Source of the DNA: Dactylorhiza incarnata
Lineage: Eukaryota; Streptophyta; Magnoliopsida; Asparagales; Orchidaceae
DNA length: 64,000 bases
Direction: 5' to 3'
NCBI GenBank assembly: GCA_033032865.1
Contig: JAWHQI010000276.1
Coordinates: 3,658,001 to 3,722,000, forward strand
A program made the position numbers and the translations under genes. Position 1 is the stretch's first letter. Each line of letters opens with the position of its first letter. The notes beneath the pieces are model-generated. The model made no database searches, was not told the origin of the DNA, and saw only the letters and a program-made list of their open reading frames with translations. This document shows positions 45,681 through 57,144 of this stretch, in pieces.

Positions 45681-47768
45681 TCAGAGGAATAGCTTACCAT
45701 TACTCACATCAATGATAGCACGGGAGGTGGCAAGGAAGGGGCGGCCAAGGATTAGGGGAACCTCGACATCCTCTTCAATGTCCAAAATGACAAAATCCAC
45801 CGGGAAGATGAATTTGTCCACTTTTACGAGCACGTCCTCCACAATTCCCAGCGGATATTTTATCGTCCTATCTGCTAGTTGTATACTCATACGTGTGGGG
45901 CTAAGGGTGCCCACTCCTAACTTTTTAAACAAGGAGAATGGCATTAAGTTGATGCTTGCTCCTAAGTCGGCCAACGCGTTCTTTACAAATAGATCACCAA
46001 AGAGGCACGGGATAGAAAAACTACCTGGATCGTTAGCCTTTTTCGGTAATTTATTTGTTAGGACGGCGGAACACTCAGCATTTAAAGTTACGTGCGATAG
46101 ATTTTCTAGCTTTTTCTTATTAGTTAGAAGATCCTTCAGGTACTTAGCGTACTTGGGCATTTGTGATATCGCTTCATGGAAGGGCAAATTGATGTGTATT
46201 TGCTTAAACATTTCCAGGAAGCGATGATATTGATCATCTAATTTTTCCTTGTTGAGTTGAGATGGATAAGGCGGGGCGGGGTTGTTTTTGAAAATATGAG
46301 GTGGAGTGATAAAATCTGTTTGAGTGAGTGGTGTTTTTAAAATAGGGGCGGATCTTGCCTCGGGCTCTTCGCTAACCGGACCGGATACTTGCTTTCCACT
46401 CCGAAGAGTTACAGCTTTCGCTTGCTCTTTCGGGTTGGGCTCGGTGTTAGCGGGAAGAGTCCCGGGCGGTCGCTCGGATATTATTTTGGCGAGCTGCCCG
46501 ATTTGGTTTTCTAGATTTTTAACGGATCCGGCTAAGTTCCGGACGGTTGCTTCGTTCGTACTTATATATTTTGAAAACATCTCCTCCAAAGATGGAGGTT
46601 TTTGAAAGTTAACAAGGGGTGGAGGTGGTGTAAATTCATTTTGTAGAGGCGGGCGAGTTGTGTTTGCAGGATTACTCCAAGAAAAGTTCGGGTGATTACG
46701 CAGCGCAGGATTATAATTATTCGGTAACTGAAAACCAGGTGCATGAAAATTAGAAGCAGAATAATTATTATAAGCATTTCTATTGCCTACGAAATCAGCT
46801 TGTTCGGAGGTGGCTTTTGCGAATTCCCAAACCTGAGGTGCGGAAGGAGCATTCATTTCGGATATCTTTTTGCTAAGCATTTCCACTTGTAGTGCCAGCT
46901 GGGAGACGTTATCCACTTCGTACATACCTGCAGGTTTGTTTGGGCGGGATCTTGGCACATTCCACTGATAGGTGTTCATGGCCATATCCTCAAATAGTTC
47001 AAGAGCGGCTTCCGGGGTTTTGTTATTTAAGGTACCACCGGAAGCGGCGTCTATCATTTGCTTAGTATGTTGATTTAGCCCGTTATAAAATGTCTGCACT
47101 TGTAACCATACAGGCAGAGCGTGATGAGGGCAGCGTCTTAAGAATTCTTTATACCTTTCCCAGGTATCATAAAGCGTTTCAGAATCTATTTGGCAAAAAG
47201 AAGAAATATCATTTCTAAGCTTAGCAGTTTTCGCAGGTGGAAAATACTTAGTTAGAAATTTTTCAGTTAACTGGGCCCAAGTGGTGATAGAACCTCTAGG
47301 TAGAGTTGACAACCACTGCTTAGCCTTTGTTCTTAAAGAAAATGGGAAGAGTCTTAGCCTAATTGCATCATCCGTAACACCATTTATTTTGAAGGTGTCA
47401 CAGATTTCAAGGAAGCTAGCAATATGTGCATTCGGATCTTCATCTTGTAATCCGTCGAACTGCACGTATTGCTGCACCATGTGAATTATGCTTGGCTTTA
47501 GTTCGAAATTATTATTATTTATGGCAGGGCGGACTATACTAGTTTTCGTCCCTTCCAGGTTAGGCCTTGCATAATGGGACATAGTCCATTCAGGGGCCGC
47601 AACCATGTTGGGGACTTCATTTTGGTTAGGTTCGCCCATATTAACAACCGACTCCGAATCCTCAGCCAGTTCTTGGAATGTAGGATCTTGAACTTGCGAT
47701 TTTCTCCGAAGAGTACGCTCAAGTTCTTGGTCCAAGTCTACAAGTTCTGACGGATTCGCTCGGGTCAT
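45681..47768 (-). CDS. Athila Gag with C-terminal aspartic protease
   Basis: 695 residues from ATG at 47766-47768. Residues about 90-235 are the Gag domain (SIIHMVQQYVQFDG, LRLFPFSLRTKAKQWL, TKYFPPAKTAKLRNDIS, CPHHALPVWLQVQ). There is no CCHC knuckle. The protease is at about 590-685 with ALADLGASINLMP (Asp601) and PLILGRPFLA. The frame ends in TGA at 45681-45683, and pol continues in the same frame 13 codons later. Related polyproteins have Arg at the stop, so either readthrough or a CGA to TGA change is involved. It forms the particle and processes the polyprotein. Confidence 0.93.
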   Translation of the reverse strand: MTRANPSELVDLDQELERTLRRKSQVQDPTFQELAEDSESVVNMGEPNQNEVPNMVAAPEWTMSHYARPNLEGTKTSIVRPAINNNNFELKPSIIHMVQQYVQFDGLQDEDPNAHIASFLEICDTFKINGVTDDAIRLRLFPFSLRTKAKQWLSTLPRGSITTWAQLTEKFLTKYFPPAKTAKLRNDISSFCQIDSETLYDTWERYKEFLRRCPHHALPVWLQVQTFYNGLNQHTKQMIDAASGGTLNNKTPEAALELFEDMAMNTYQWNVPRSRPNKPAGMYEVDNVSQLALQVEMLSKKISEMNAPSAPQVWEFAKATSEQADFVGNRNAYNNYSASNFHAPGFQLPNNYNPALRNHPNFSWSNPANTTRPPLQNEFTPPPPLVNFQKPPSLEEMFSKYISTNEATVRNLAGSVKNLENQIGQLAKIISERPPGTLPANTEPNPKEQAKAVTLRSGKQVSGPVSEEPEARSAPILKTPLTQTDFITPPHIFKNNPAPPYPSQLNKEKLDDQYHRFLEMFKQIHINLPFHEAISQMPKYAKYLKDLLTNKKKLENLSHVTLNAECSAVLTNKLPKKANDPGSFSIPCLFGDLFVKNALADLGASINLMPFSLFKKLGVGTLSPTRMSIQLADRTIKYPLGIVEDVLVKVDKFIFPVDFVILDIEEDVEVPLILGRPFLATSRAIIDVSNGKLFL

Positions 47769-47924
47769 AAGCTAGAAAGAGAGAAGGGAAAATAAGATTG
47801 AGAAATTCGAAAAAGGTCTCTCTCTTTTTTTTTTTGAATTAATTTTGTTTTTTCAAGAAAGAGGAGAAAAAAAAAGTGATAAAAGTAATAGATTCGTTCT
47901 TTCAAAATATCAACAAAATGCGAG
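47769..47924. other. Athila leader
   Basis: Short AT-rich leader between primer site and gag ATG, with a poly-T/A run near 47825-47872. Nothing else seen. Confidence 0.6.
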
Positions 47925-47942
47925 TCCCCGGCAACGGCGCCA
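47925..47942 (-). other. Primer-binding site of the Athila element
   Basis: TGGCGCCGTTGCCGGGGA on the minus strand, six bases from the LTR end. It fixes the 5' LTR at 47949. Confidence 0.95.
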
Positions 47943-47948
47943 AAAACT

Positions 47949-49616
47949 TGTTGATTAAAATTCCGCTTGCACGAAATAAAATCCGAACTAGCAATCCGAG
48001 AAGGCAAGTATACCTATCGAACTGTAGTATAGGAACACAAGTGTCGTATTAAAATCCGAGAACCGTTGATTACTTATACTCAAACGAATTACTATTATTT
48101 TATCTTAATAATTTTTTGGATGGTTTTGTCTGCTAGGTTAAAATAAAAGTTGGATATAAGTACGGCTAAACGATGATTAAGAAATAGCACTCGATCTTGA
48201 CTTACTTCGGCCTAAGTTGATCAAAATTCAAAAGCAAACTTAAAACTTAATAAAGTAAGGGCAGCTTGACCGTGGGGGTTCCTATAGTTTGAACATGCTT
48301 CTCTCGAAGATATGCCCAACTGAGTTTAGGAAAATCCGACCGAACTCTCGTCCCGTATTCGAATACCTAAAACTCGCTTTAAGTGGTGAACCCCGCTATT
48401 GGGTTTTACTCCAATCCAGGAGATTTACGTCATTCTCTCTCGAGAAATGTGTGTAATTCTCCTTACTCTTAAGTGCTCACTTCAGACTATCGGCCTCTCG
48501 GCTAGCCAAGAATGAAAGCAAAGGTGGGGATTATATATCGATAATATAGCTCCACTCAATTTTAATTAAGAGTAAATCTAAGGCCCAACACTTTAGAAAG
48601 TGAAAGAAGACTAAAGGATCATAACTTGATCAACTCATCCTCAGATCATCAAGATCGAGTACTATGAGGATTTAGTTACTCATGGTGGAGGGGTAGGAGA
48701 GAGAAATGATGAAGATTTTAAGAGAACAAAAACATACCATTTTTATTAAATAAAAGTTCAACTGAGATTACAATTGCATGGAAAGGCTACTATAAAAGGA
48801 AATTACAAAGGTATTACAACATTCATATGAAAACTAGAAAAGGAAATGCATTGAAATAAGAGAGAGAGAGAGAGAGAAAGAGAATAAAATGACATGGAAA
48901 ACACTGAAAATAGAGTAGTAGCACTAGTTCTCTCTCCAAAAACTGAATGAGGAAAGCTTGGAGGTCATTTCAATTTATAGAATTTTTTCTGCCTCGGTCA
49001 TGCCCTCAGTCACGCCCGTGACTAAGGGCGTGACATTGTTTAATCAATTCTGCGGCTTGTATCAGGTTCGGCGCACGATTCTGACGCTATTTGATGGGTC
49101 ACGCCCTAGGTCACGCCCGTGACTGAGGGCGTGACCATTTCGGTGGTTAGCTTGGGTCATGGGCGCTGGCGGCGATCATGGGCGCTGGCGGCTGGCTGAC
49201 GTGGCAGTCACGGGCGTGACTGGAAGCACGCCCGTGTAACAGTGGCGTGACCAATTCGGTGGTCAGCTGGTCGAATCTGAGCTGTTCACGGGCTGGTCAC
49301 GGGCGTGGCTTGCGTGTCACGGGCGTGACTTGTGTGTCACGGCCGTGTACTTTGGGCGTGTCTGACCAGATCTTCTGAATTATGTTGGCAGCAGCTTAAC
49401 TGGAAACAGCAACTTACACGCCCTAGGTCACGCCCGTGACTGAGGGCGTGACTTAGGAAATTTTGCATTTTTGACCTGAAAATTCATAAAACTTAAGTTA
49501 GCACTAAAAATAGGAAAATGAACCAAAATTGCATTTAGGTAAGCAACAATAAGCAAAAAGTAAGAGTAAATATCCTAAAAATAACCTAATTAAACTAACT
49601 AGATTTAGCATTATCA
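47949..49616 (-). repeat. 5' LTR of the Athila element
   Basis: 1,668 bp; identical to 39075-40738 by eye except eight substitutions and four extra bases in the (GA)n run near 48860. One substitution breaks an arm of the first hairpin (GTCATGCCC near 49000). Confidence 0.95.
48971..48979 (-). promoter_or_regulatory. TATA box of the Athila 5' LTR
   Basis: TATAAATTG on the minus strand, about 640 bases into the LTR and just downstream of the U3 palindromes. It would drive the element's genomic RNA. Confidence 0.65.
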
Positions 49617-52137
49617 TAGGCCAGTATTTGTCAGGAGCAGACTCTTTAGATCCACCATTCTTGAAGTGAATTCTTCTTTCATTTGTCCTTTTCTCAAACT
49701 TGCTCCATTCTTCTGAACTATAGTGGTCACTGACCTTTTCATTCTGATTGCTGACTTTATCAAAAGTAGAGAGAATAATACTTTTGAAGATAGGGCTCCA
49801 GCTTTCTTGGAAGTTTCTAGGAGGAGGCCTATCATAAAACTCTCTGATCTTCTTAAATGGATTAGACTTCTTAGCAGGTGGCTTATCATCAAAAAGCTTC
49901 CTTTTTAAAGACTTCTCAGCTGGTTCAGCAAAATAGGAGCTGTCAGGATCTTGAACAAGGGATGGATCATCCCAAAATTCCTGATAAGATGAAGCAGGGA
50001 TGACTTCATCAGCAAACACAGAGTCCTCAGCAGGATTTGGAGAGAAACTAGGAGCCCTGGGACCTGGAGCACTTGAGGAGGGAACAACAGGCCCTTTTTC
50101 CACAACAGCAAACCCAAGCATTTCAGCCACTTGCTTGAACAGCCAGCTTTGAGCTTCATGAGTATACCAATTTACATCCTTAACATTTTGTAAGATGTTT
50201 TCCTTGAGATCTTGCATTTGAGAAGCTACACTTTCATTTAAAACATCCAATTTGCCTGCATTTTCTTCTAACTTGGAGACCACACTCTCCTCCCCCTTTA
50301 TGACATCTTCATGTAGGAGGGTATACAATCTTTTCAGCTGATTTTCAACTTGATCATCCAAGTAAGATATTCCTTGATCATGAGCAGAGCTGAGAGTAGA
50401 GATAGCAGAAGTCAGGTGCAACACATCTTCACTTACCTGATGCAGATTCTAGAGAGCATGCCCAACAGCTTTATTTGTATGATCCAAAGCTTTCCCTGCA
50501 GATAGCATCCAGGCTTCTTGATCAGTCTTGAATCTGCCCATATCATGCTTGATCTCAGCCATGTCTTGCCTCAGAGAACTATCAACTGAGTCAATCTTCT
50601 TATATACTTGCTTTATAGAGTGATCAAAGTGATCAGTCTGACCCTGTAGCATCCCTGCTATGGACTTCAGCAAAGAAGAGTGAGAGCTATCACCAGTCTC
50701 ACCCTCTTCAGGAGAAAGTTTTTCAGCTACAAAACTTGAGGACTGTGCTAAGTTGTCAAGCACAGTTGCTCTTGGAGAGGTGCTCCTAGCCACAAAAACT
50801 TCTGGAGGAGGCAAGAGCAGCAGAGGAGGAAGGACCTCAGAAGGAACAGATTCAGCCATGAAGAGATCTTCCTGGACTTTCTCCCCCTCAGGTAGAGACA
50901 TCTCCTTAGCCAACCTCAGCATGGCACCAAGGCTGCCCTGCTCCCCAGAATCAGATTGCTCAAGAGGAGTGTCTGGCAAGATTTCATGATCTTCAGAAAG
51001 AGAATCAACCATGGCAGGTGATCTCCTTGAATCTTCCAGCTGAGGAGCCTCAACAAACACAGCAGCAACCTCTGGACCTTCCAAGCCAAGATCAGCAACA
51101 CTAGGAGGAGCATCATCTGCAGCACCACTGCTTGCACCAATGTCTCTTGGGGTTGGAAACTCCCCCTCAACATGTGCATCTCTGTCCTGTGCAGGAGCTG
51201 GATCAAGTCCACTCCCCCTGGAGGATTGCCCTGCTTCAGTGGACCTATGTTCATCAGGGAGAGGGGCCTCATCATCACTCAAAGGAGCCCTCACTCCAGC
51301 ATTCCCTAATCCCTTGGGAATTACCCTTTCCCATTTGGTGAAAATGGAGGAATTGATTTTCTTAGTGTGGTGGATGGGGGTACCTCTTCCAAGATTGAAA
51401 AATTCTGGATTGCCACTATGCAGAAGCAGACTGAGAATCCTTCCAAAATTTGGAGCAAGAAAGCTCTCTTTAATCTTCTCAAAGATGACTTCACCAAAAT
51501 TGAAATTTTTCCGACAAATTATAGCGGTGTGAATTTTAAAAGCCTCTTCAGATATGTAGTCGTGAGAACCTACCTTGCATAATAAAACTTTGCCTATAAT
51601 ATCAGACAGAAGCTTACCTCCTTCATTCATGAATTTTCTTCGGATTTTGGCGCTTTGATCAAGAATTCCACAAAATCTTCTGGCTCTGAAAATATCTTCA
51701 ACAGACAACTCTTCAGATTCAACCATTGGCATCCTCAACGATCGGTTGATACCACTAGCCTTCAAAGTTATTTTGCAGGAACGAATAGAGCTTTTGATCT
51801 TCTTACCTTGACCTGTGATTTTGGCATTTCGATAAAACTCCAGAATATCCTGTTCTAGAACTTTGGCCGGCTCTTCCAAGATGAAACTTAGCCCGGCGAC
51901 ATCAAGCATCATGATCACATTGCGAAACTCATCAGAAGCTGAGCGGAAGGCGCCTCTCACCAACTCTCCCCCTGAGTTGAAGCCACCGGAGGCTTTGGGC
52001 GCCATTGATGTCGTCGACGTCGAGGAAGAAAAACAGGGAAATCGCGACGGAGAAGATGAACGGACGGGTAGGGTTTCACGGAAGAGGAATTTGAGAAGAC
52101 GAATCCTTCCGTGAAATCGTGATGTTTTCTTTTAATT

Positions 52138-52163
52138 TATATATATATATATATATATATAAA
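52138..52163 (-). promoter_or_regulatory. Candidate internal promoter of ORF3 (TA-rich TATA tract)
   Basis: (TA)n of about 25 bases, 135-160 bases upstream of the ORF3 ATG. The leader between contains AAACCCTA (about 52070) and a TCTTCTCC-rich stretch, as in many plant housekeeping promoters. CACGGAAGAGGAATT occurs on both sides of the TA tract (about 52077 and 52200, plus strand). Position matches the TATA box of the other copy at 35733. Confidence 0.45.
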
Positions 52164-52334
52164 ATTTAAGTAGAGAGCGCACCTGTAGAGAAATGATTCC
52201 ACGGAAGAGGAATTAGAGAGGAATAAATATCCAGAAAAAAAATTGTCCCGTGAACACCCGTGAAACGTCATGAAATTTTCTGAGTTAATACGTGAAGTCT
52301 CGAGCAATTTCGTGAAATTTCAACAGTCCCGACT

Positions 52335-55300
52335 TCAAGATTCCTTGTTAAGCATTCCAAGTTCCATTTTGAAGAAATTGAATTTGGTTTCGTCCAGAGG
52401 CTTCGTAAAAATATCTGCAATTTGTTTGTCAGTATTAACATATAACAAATTTATGTCCTTACTCTCGACATGTTCTCAGATGAAGTGATAGCGAAGCTCA
52501 ATATGCTTCGTTCTGCTGTGAGAGACGGGATTATTCGCTATGGCAATAGCACTTGAGGAGTCACAGAACATGGGGATTTCTGAGAGCTTTACATTATAGT
52601 CCTCAAGCTGATTTTTCATCCACAAAAGTTGTGCGCAGCAACTGCCTGCAGAGATATATTCCGATTCAGCAGTTGATATTGCAACGCAATTTTGCTTCTT
52701 GCTACTCCAGGAAATGAGCCTTTTTCCCAAGAACTGGCAAGTTCCCGAAGTGCTCTTCCTATCATCTTTGCTACCTGCAAAATCAGCGTCTGAAAAGCCA
52801 ATTAGTTCAAAATCATTGCTTCTTGGGTACCATAAGCCGAGATTTGGTGTAGCCTTAAGGTATCTCAATATCCTCTTTGCAGCGGCATAATGAGATTCCT
52901 TACAGTTCACTTGATACCTGGCACATACACATGTTGAGAACATTATATCTGGTCTAGTAGCAGTGAGATAGAGCAAGGACCCAATTATGCTTCTGTACTT
53001 GGTTTCATCAAAAGGTTTCCCTTTCTCATCCTTGTCCAGAGACATACTTGAGCCCATTGGAGTCCTCATTGAGGTTGCACTCTCCATTCCAAATTTCTTA
53101 AGAAGCTCTTTAGTGAACTTCGTCTGAGAGATGAAGATTCCATCTTCAGATTGGTGCACCTGGAGTCCTAAGAAATATTTCAGCTCTCCCATACTGCTCA
53201 TTTCAAACTTACCTTGCATCAAGCTAGAAAACTTTTTGCAAAGTTTGTCATCAGTAGAGCCAAAGATAATATCGTCGACATAGATTTGCACCAGCAAAAT
53301 CTCGCCTTTAACTTCCCTAAGAAACAATGTCTTGTCTATTGTTCCTCTTGTAAATTTGTTCTCAAGAAGAAACTTAGACAATGTCTCATACCAGGCTCGG
53401 GGTGCCTGTTTGAGACCATACAAGGCTTTATGTAAATAAAATACATGATCAGGAAAGTTAGGATCGACAAAACTTGGAGGCTGAGCTACATACACTTCCT
53501 CTTTAAGGTCTCCATTCAGAAATGCGGACTTTACGTCCATCTGGAAAACCTTAAAGCCCTTATATGCAGCATAAGCCAGAAATAATCTGATGGCTTCAAG
53601 TCTTGCTACGGGTGCGAAGGTCTGATCAAAGTCAATCCCTTCTTATTGCCTGTATCCTTGAGCAACCAGTCTTGCTTTGTTCTTGGTGATGATGCCCTTT
53701 TCATCAAGCTTGTTTCGGAAGATCCACTTGGTTCCAATCACATTATGCCCTTTGGGTCTAGGTACCAACTCCCAAACTTTACATCTTTTGAATTGGTTGA
53801 GCTCCTCTTGCATAGCAAGGATCCAAGAGGGATCGGTGTTTGCTTCTTCAAACTTCTTCGGTTCAATCTGTGAAAGAAAACTTAAATGTAAAATTTCGTT
53901 AGTTGTACCTCTTCTAGTTAGAACTCTGCTTGAAGGATCTCCGATGATTTGATCTGCTGGATGATCTCTCAAATGTCTGATCACTCCAACATTTAGATGA
54001 TTATGAGGTTCCTGTATTTCAGGTACATCTTCATCTTCCTGAGGATCATCATCCTCACATGCTGAAGGGGCAATTACTTCAATAGATTGTGGAACGTCTT
54101 CCTTTACCACTTCTTCTAAGTGTAGATCTTTGAATCTTGCATCTGCATCTTCAACAAAGACACTAGAAGAGCTGCTATGAAGCATACTCGTCTCATCAAA
54201 TATAACATTAAGAGTTTCTTCTACAACCAGGGTTTTCTTGTTGAAAATCCTATATGCCTTACTATGGCTACTATAACCTACAAAAATACCTTCAAAACAT
54301 TTTTCACTAAACTTAGTTTTATAATACTTTCCATTGTTAAGCACGAAGCATTTACTGCCAAAGATTCTAAAATAAGACAGAGTTGGTTTCTTGCCTTTCA
54401 GAAGTTCATAGGGAGTCTTATGATGATTTTTGTTGATTAGTGCTCTGTTTTGCACGTGGCAAGCAGTGTTGATACCTTCAGCCCAGAAGTACTCCGGTAG
54501 TGAAGAATCACTCAACATTGTCCTGCAAGCCTCTATGAGTGTTCTATTCTTTCTCTCGGCAACACCATTTTGCTGTGGAGTGCGGGGAGAGGAAAACTCA
54601 TGAAAGATACCTTGACTTTCACAAAATTCAGTCATGGCCCCAGACTTGAATTCTGTGCCATGGTCACTTCTGATTTTGACCACAGAGCATTCTAATTCAT
54701 TCTGAATTTGCCTGACGAATGAGGTGAAAGAATCATAGGTGTCTGACTTGTGTTTTAGAAAGAATACCCAAGCAAAACGTGAGTAATCATCGACAATGAC
54801 CAACGTATAAGACTTACCCCCTAAACTCCGAATTGGCATGGGACCAAATAAGTCCATATGAAGTAGATATAAACATCTGGTAGAGTCTTTGCCAATAATG
54901 CTCTTAAAGCTAGCCCTCGTCTGCTTGCCCATTTGGCATGTGTGACAAGGTCTCTCTTTAATGCACTTAACATCAGGAGCATCACGAACTAAGTTGTGAG
55001 AAAATAACATATTTATAGTTTTGAAATTTATATGTGCTAGTCTCTTGTGCCATTGGTCACAGAGAGATGCACTATCTTTTGCCAAAAAGCACACTGGTGT
55101 AGAAGTATCTAAACATAGAAAATTTAAACAAAAAATATTTCTACTCCGAGTGCCTGTTAAAATAGTTTCTGATTTATCAGACAGCTTTATCAGGCACTTG
55201 TCCTTGTAGAATTCTACCATATAGCCTTTGTCACAAAGTTGACTTATGCTAATGAGATTATGTTGTAATCCTTTAACATAAGCCACGTCTGTGAAAGAGA

Positions 55301-55487
55301 CTGTACCATTTGTGATCATACCGTAGCCTTTTGTGATTCCCCGATCAGATCCGCCAAAAATAACTTTTGGACCATCTTTCACGGGGGTAAACTCTTGTAG
55401 TAGGCTTCTTGTTCCGGTCATGTGCCGTGAACAACCACTGTCCAAGTACCAGATTGGATTTGTATTGGCCTTTGGACATACCTGCAA
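52335..55487 (-). pseudogene. Sirevirus-like Pol: protease, integrase, RT, RNase H (two stops)
   Basis: About 1,050 codons in one frame with TAA at 53643-53645 and TGA at 52476-52478. Protease LDSGCSRHMTG at the start. Integrase with HKRLAHINF and CHTCQMGKQ (HHCC), DLFGPM, IRSDHGTEFKSG and NGVAERKNRTL. RT with [14 protein letters not shown] [10 protein letters not shown] and [10 protein letters not shown]. RNase H with [16 protein letters not shown] and the C-terminal DIFTKPL-type motif at about 52390. All catalytic motifs are kept. The first stop falls between integrase and RT, the second replaces an Arg codon near the end. The frame starts just after a stop, so expression needs a frameshift, splicing or re-initiation relative to gag. 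Confidence 0.85.
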
Positions 55488-55494
55488 TCAACAA

Positions 55495-57144
55495 TCAATT
55501 GCCCTTAGGAACCCAAACTGATTTGGGTCCTTGGCTTCGTGTTAGATGACCACCACTTGGAATGTTAACATTGCGAGGGGTCATTCTTGCATTGTTAATC
55601 CGTGGAGTCGAGACATTTCTCGGATTAAACCAACAGTCTATGGCAAAGTGACCAATCTTGCCACAACACCAACAATCGAATCGATTGTACCTTCTCTTTG
55701 TCTCCTGTTTTGCCTTTTGAACGGGAGGTGCAACAGGAGTGACTTTCTTAGAGGAAGTCTTCTTAGAAGTGGGGGCCTCATGGTGACAGCACACACATGG
55801 CTCCAACTTCTTCTCAACAGGTTTGGGTGCAATCGTTCTAATTTTCGGTGCTTTCTTGTGAGCTGATCCGTGAACAAATGGACCATGATCTTTGAGGATT
55901 ATTTCTTCATGAGGGGCTTTGAAGGGAGAGTTGTCAAAGTTTCGGGGAAAGCTCCATCCTTGATATCTATTACTAGGTTCAACATGTGTTGGCCTAGCAA
56001 AATGACCGTAGGATGAATCAAAGTCAAACGGATTTGATGGAAAAATGACCTTCCTAAATGAAGGTTGACTTTGATTAGCAGCTCCCTTTCCCTTCACGAC
56101 TCTCTTTTCAGCAGCCTTACTACTTTCAGCCTTATGACCAATTCCACTACCCTTCGCAGGAGCAGAAAACGTATCAATGAATGGAAGAATAGTCTTAGGC
56201 TTGGAGAAGCTTTCTACGAGCTTCCTTTCCGCCTTCAACTTATTTTCTAGTTCACTTATAGTTTTCTCCTTTAAGTTTAACAACTCAGTGGAGCTTTTCA
56301 GTTCGTCTTTCAAGAGTTGGATTTCATCTTTGAGGGGAGTTAATTGTTCAATTTCCTCCCTCAAAGCTAATTCCATTGTCTTGAGAGATTCAATTTCTTT
56401 TGACTTGGATTTGACGACCTTGCGGCACTTGTCAAATCCTTTCACAAGGGCTTCATACTGAGTTATTAACTTAAAGTCCTCCTCTGAGGAGTAGCCCTCA
56501 TTTGCTACGGATGCAGTCTCATCTTCAGAAGCAGACAGAGGGGTATGAGAGTTTACCTTCCCCTTATGAGAGGAGTCGCCTGTTTCTTCGTCTAGATGAG
56601 CCATTAGCCCAAAGTAGGCTTCTTCATCTGAGCTTGACGCATCAGAGTCACTGTCACTCAGAGTCTTGGCCTTCTTGGCGAGAAGACTCTTTTCTTTCTT
56701 CCTTCCTTTAAAAGATCTCTTTTCTTCCTTCTTTGATCCTTCTTTCTTCTTGTATGGACACTCGGCAATTACGTGTCCTGGCTTATTGCAACAATAACAA
56801 ATAATGTCAGTAGAATCAAATTTGTTCAGTTTAGATTTATACCTGTCATTATTGTAGTCCTTTTTGTGATGATCCCCATCACGTCTTGATCTTCTGTGAT
56901 CAAATGCAGTGGATTGCCCTCTCTTCTGCTTTCTTTTATTCAGAAGTCTTTTGAATTGTTTGGAGAGAAGAGAAAATTCTCCATCAGACATCTCTGAACC
57001 TGATGGGCTAGCATCAGACTCATCCTCATCAGAAGATGGTCTCCTTACAAGTGGGAGAGCCTTGCACTTCCTTGAGCTTTCAGCTTTTAGGGCAGAGGAC
57101 TTCTCCCTTCCAGAGGCTCTGACCCCCTCTTCTAATTTTATTTT
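55495..57144 (-). pseudogene. Sirevirus-like Gag, N-terminus missing
   Basis: 550 codons, open from the junction at about 57144 (KIKLEE, part of the helical Gag domain) to TGA at 55495. Two knuckles: CYCCNKPGHVIAEC and CWCCGKIGHFAIDC, both C-X2-C-X4-H-X4-C. Between them lie Ser/Asp-rich and coiled-coil segments (LREEIEQLTPLKDEIQLLKD). The N-terminal half lies beyond the plus-strand insertion. This long Gag with two knuckles and a coiled coil is typical of Sireviruses. Confidence 0.85.

Larger units (their letters stand above)
39075..49616 (-). mobile_element. Athila-type Ty3/gypsy retrotransposon, nearly intact
   Basis: LTRs are at 39075-40738 and 47949-49616, target duplications TAGGC at 39070-39074 and 49617-49621, primer site at 47925-47942, gag at 45681-47768, pol at 42483-45641 and a polypurine tract at 40739-40751. 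The Gag sequence, the DLGAS protease motif at the gag end and the FMDD RT motif fit Athila. No envelope-like ORF is found between pol and the 3' LTR, where Athila often has one. The LTRs differ at about eight bases and one microsatellite, so this is the youngest insertion in the window. Confidence 0.95.
38969..52005 (-). pseudogene. Sirevirus ORF3, about 829 residues, split by the Athila insertion
   Basis: ATG at 52003-52005 (MAPKASGGFNSGG). The frame is open to TAG at 50449-50451, then open again in the same frame to 49617. The last 35 codons lie at 39074-38969, beyond the Athila element. Removing the element and one TAGGC gives 2,490 nt, a multiple of three, so the insertion hit a single long ORF. 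Residues 1-250 resemble putative plant transposon protein domains, the middle is acidic and Pro/Ser-rich, and residues about 500-610 are helical and heptad-rich. It lies in the position of the envelope-like gene of Sireviruses, but I see no signal peptide or membrane segment. Function unknown. Confidence 0.7.
37301..57144 (-). mobile_element. Sirevirus-like copia element with ORF3, interrupted by an Athila element
   Basis: Minus-strand order: gag (from 57144), pol (protease-integrase-RT-RNase H), ORF3, polypurine tract and 3' LTR (37301-38764). The Athila element 39075-49616 splits ORF3. The 5' LTR and the start of gag are absent: at about 57145 a plus-strand copia derivative begins. Pol order with integrase before RT identifies Ty1/copia. 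Two CCHC knuckles, a third ORF and a long LTR point to Sirevirus. Confidence 0.85.

Noticed and set aside
45490..46227. Plus-strand frame of 245 codons
   Set aside because: Lies antisense across the Athila gag/pol junction, which explains it fully.
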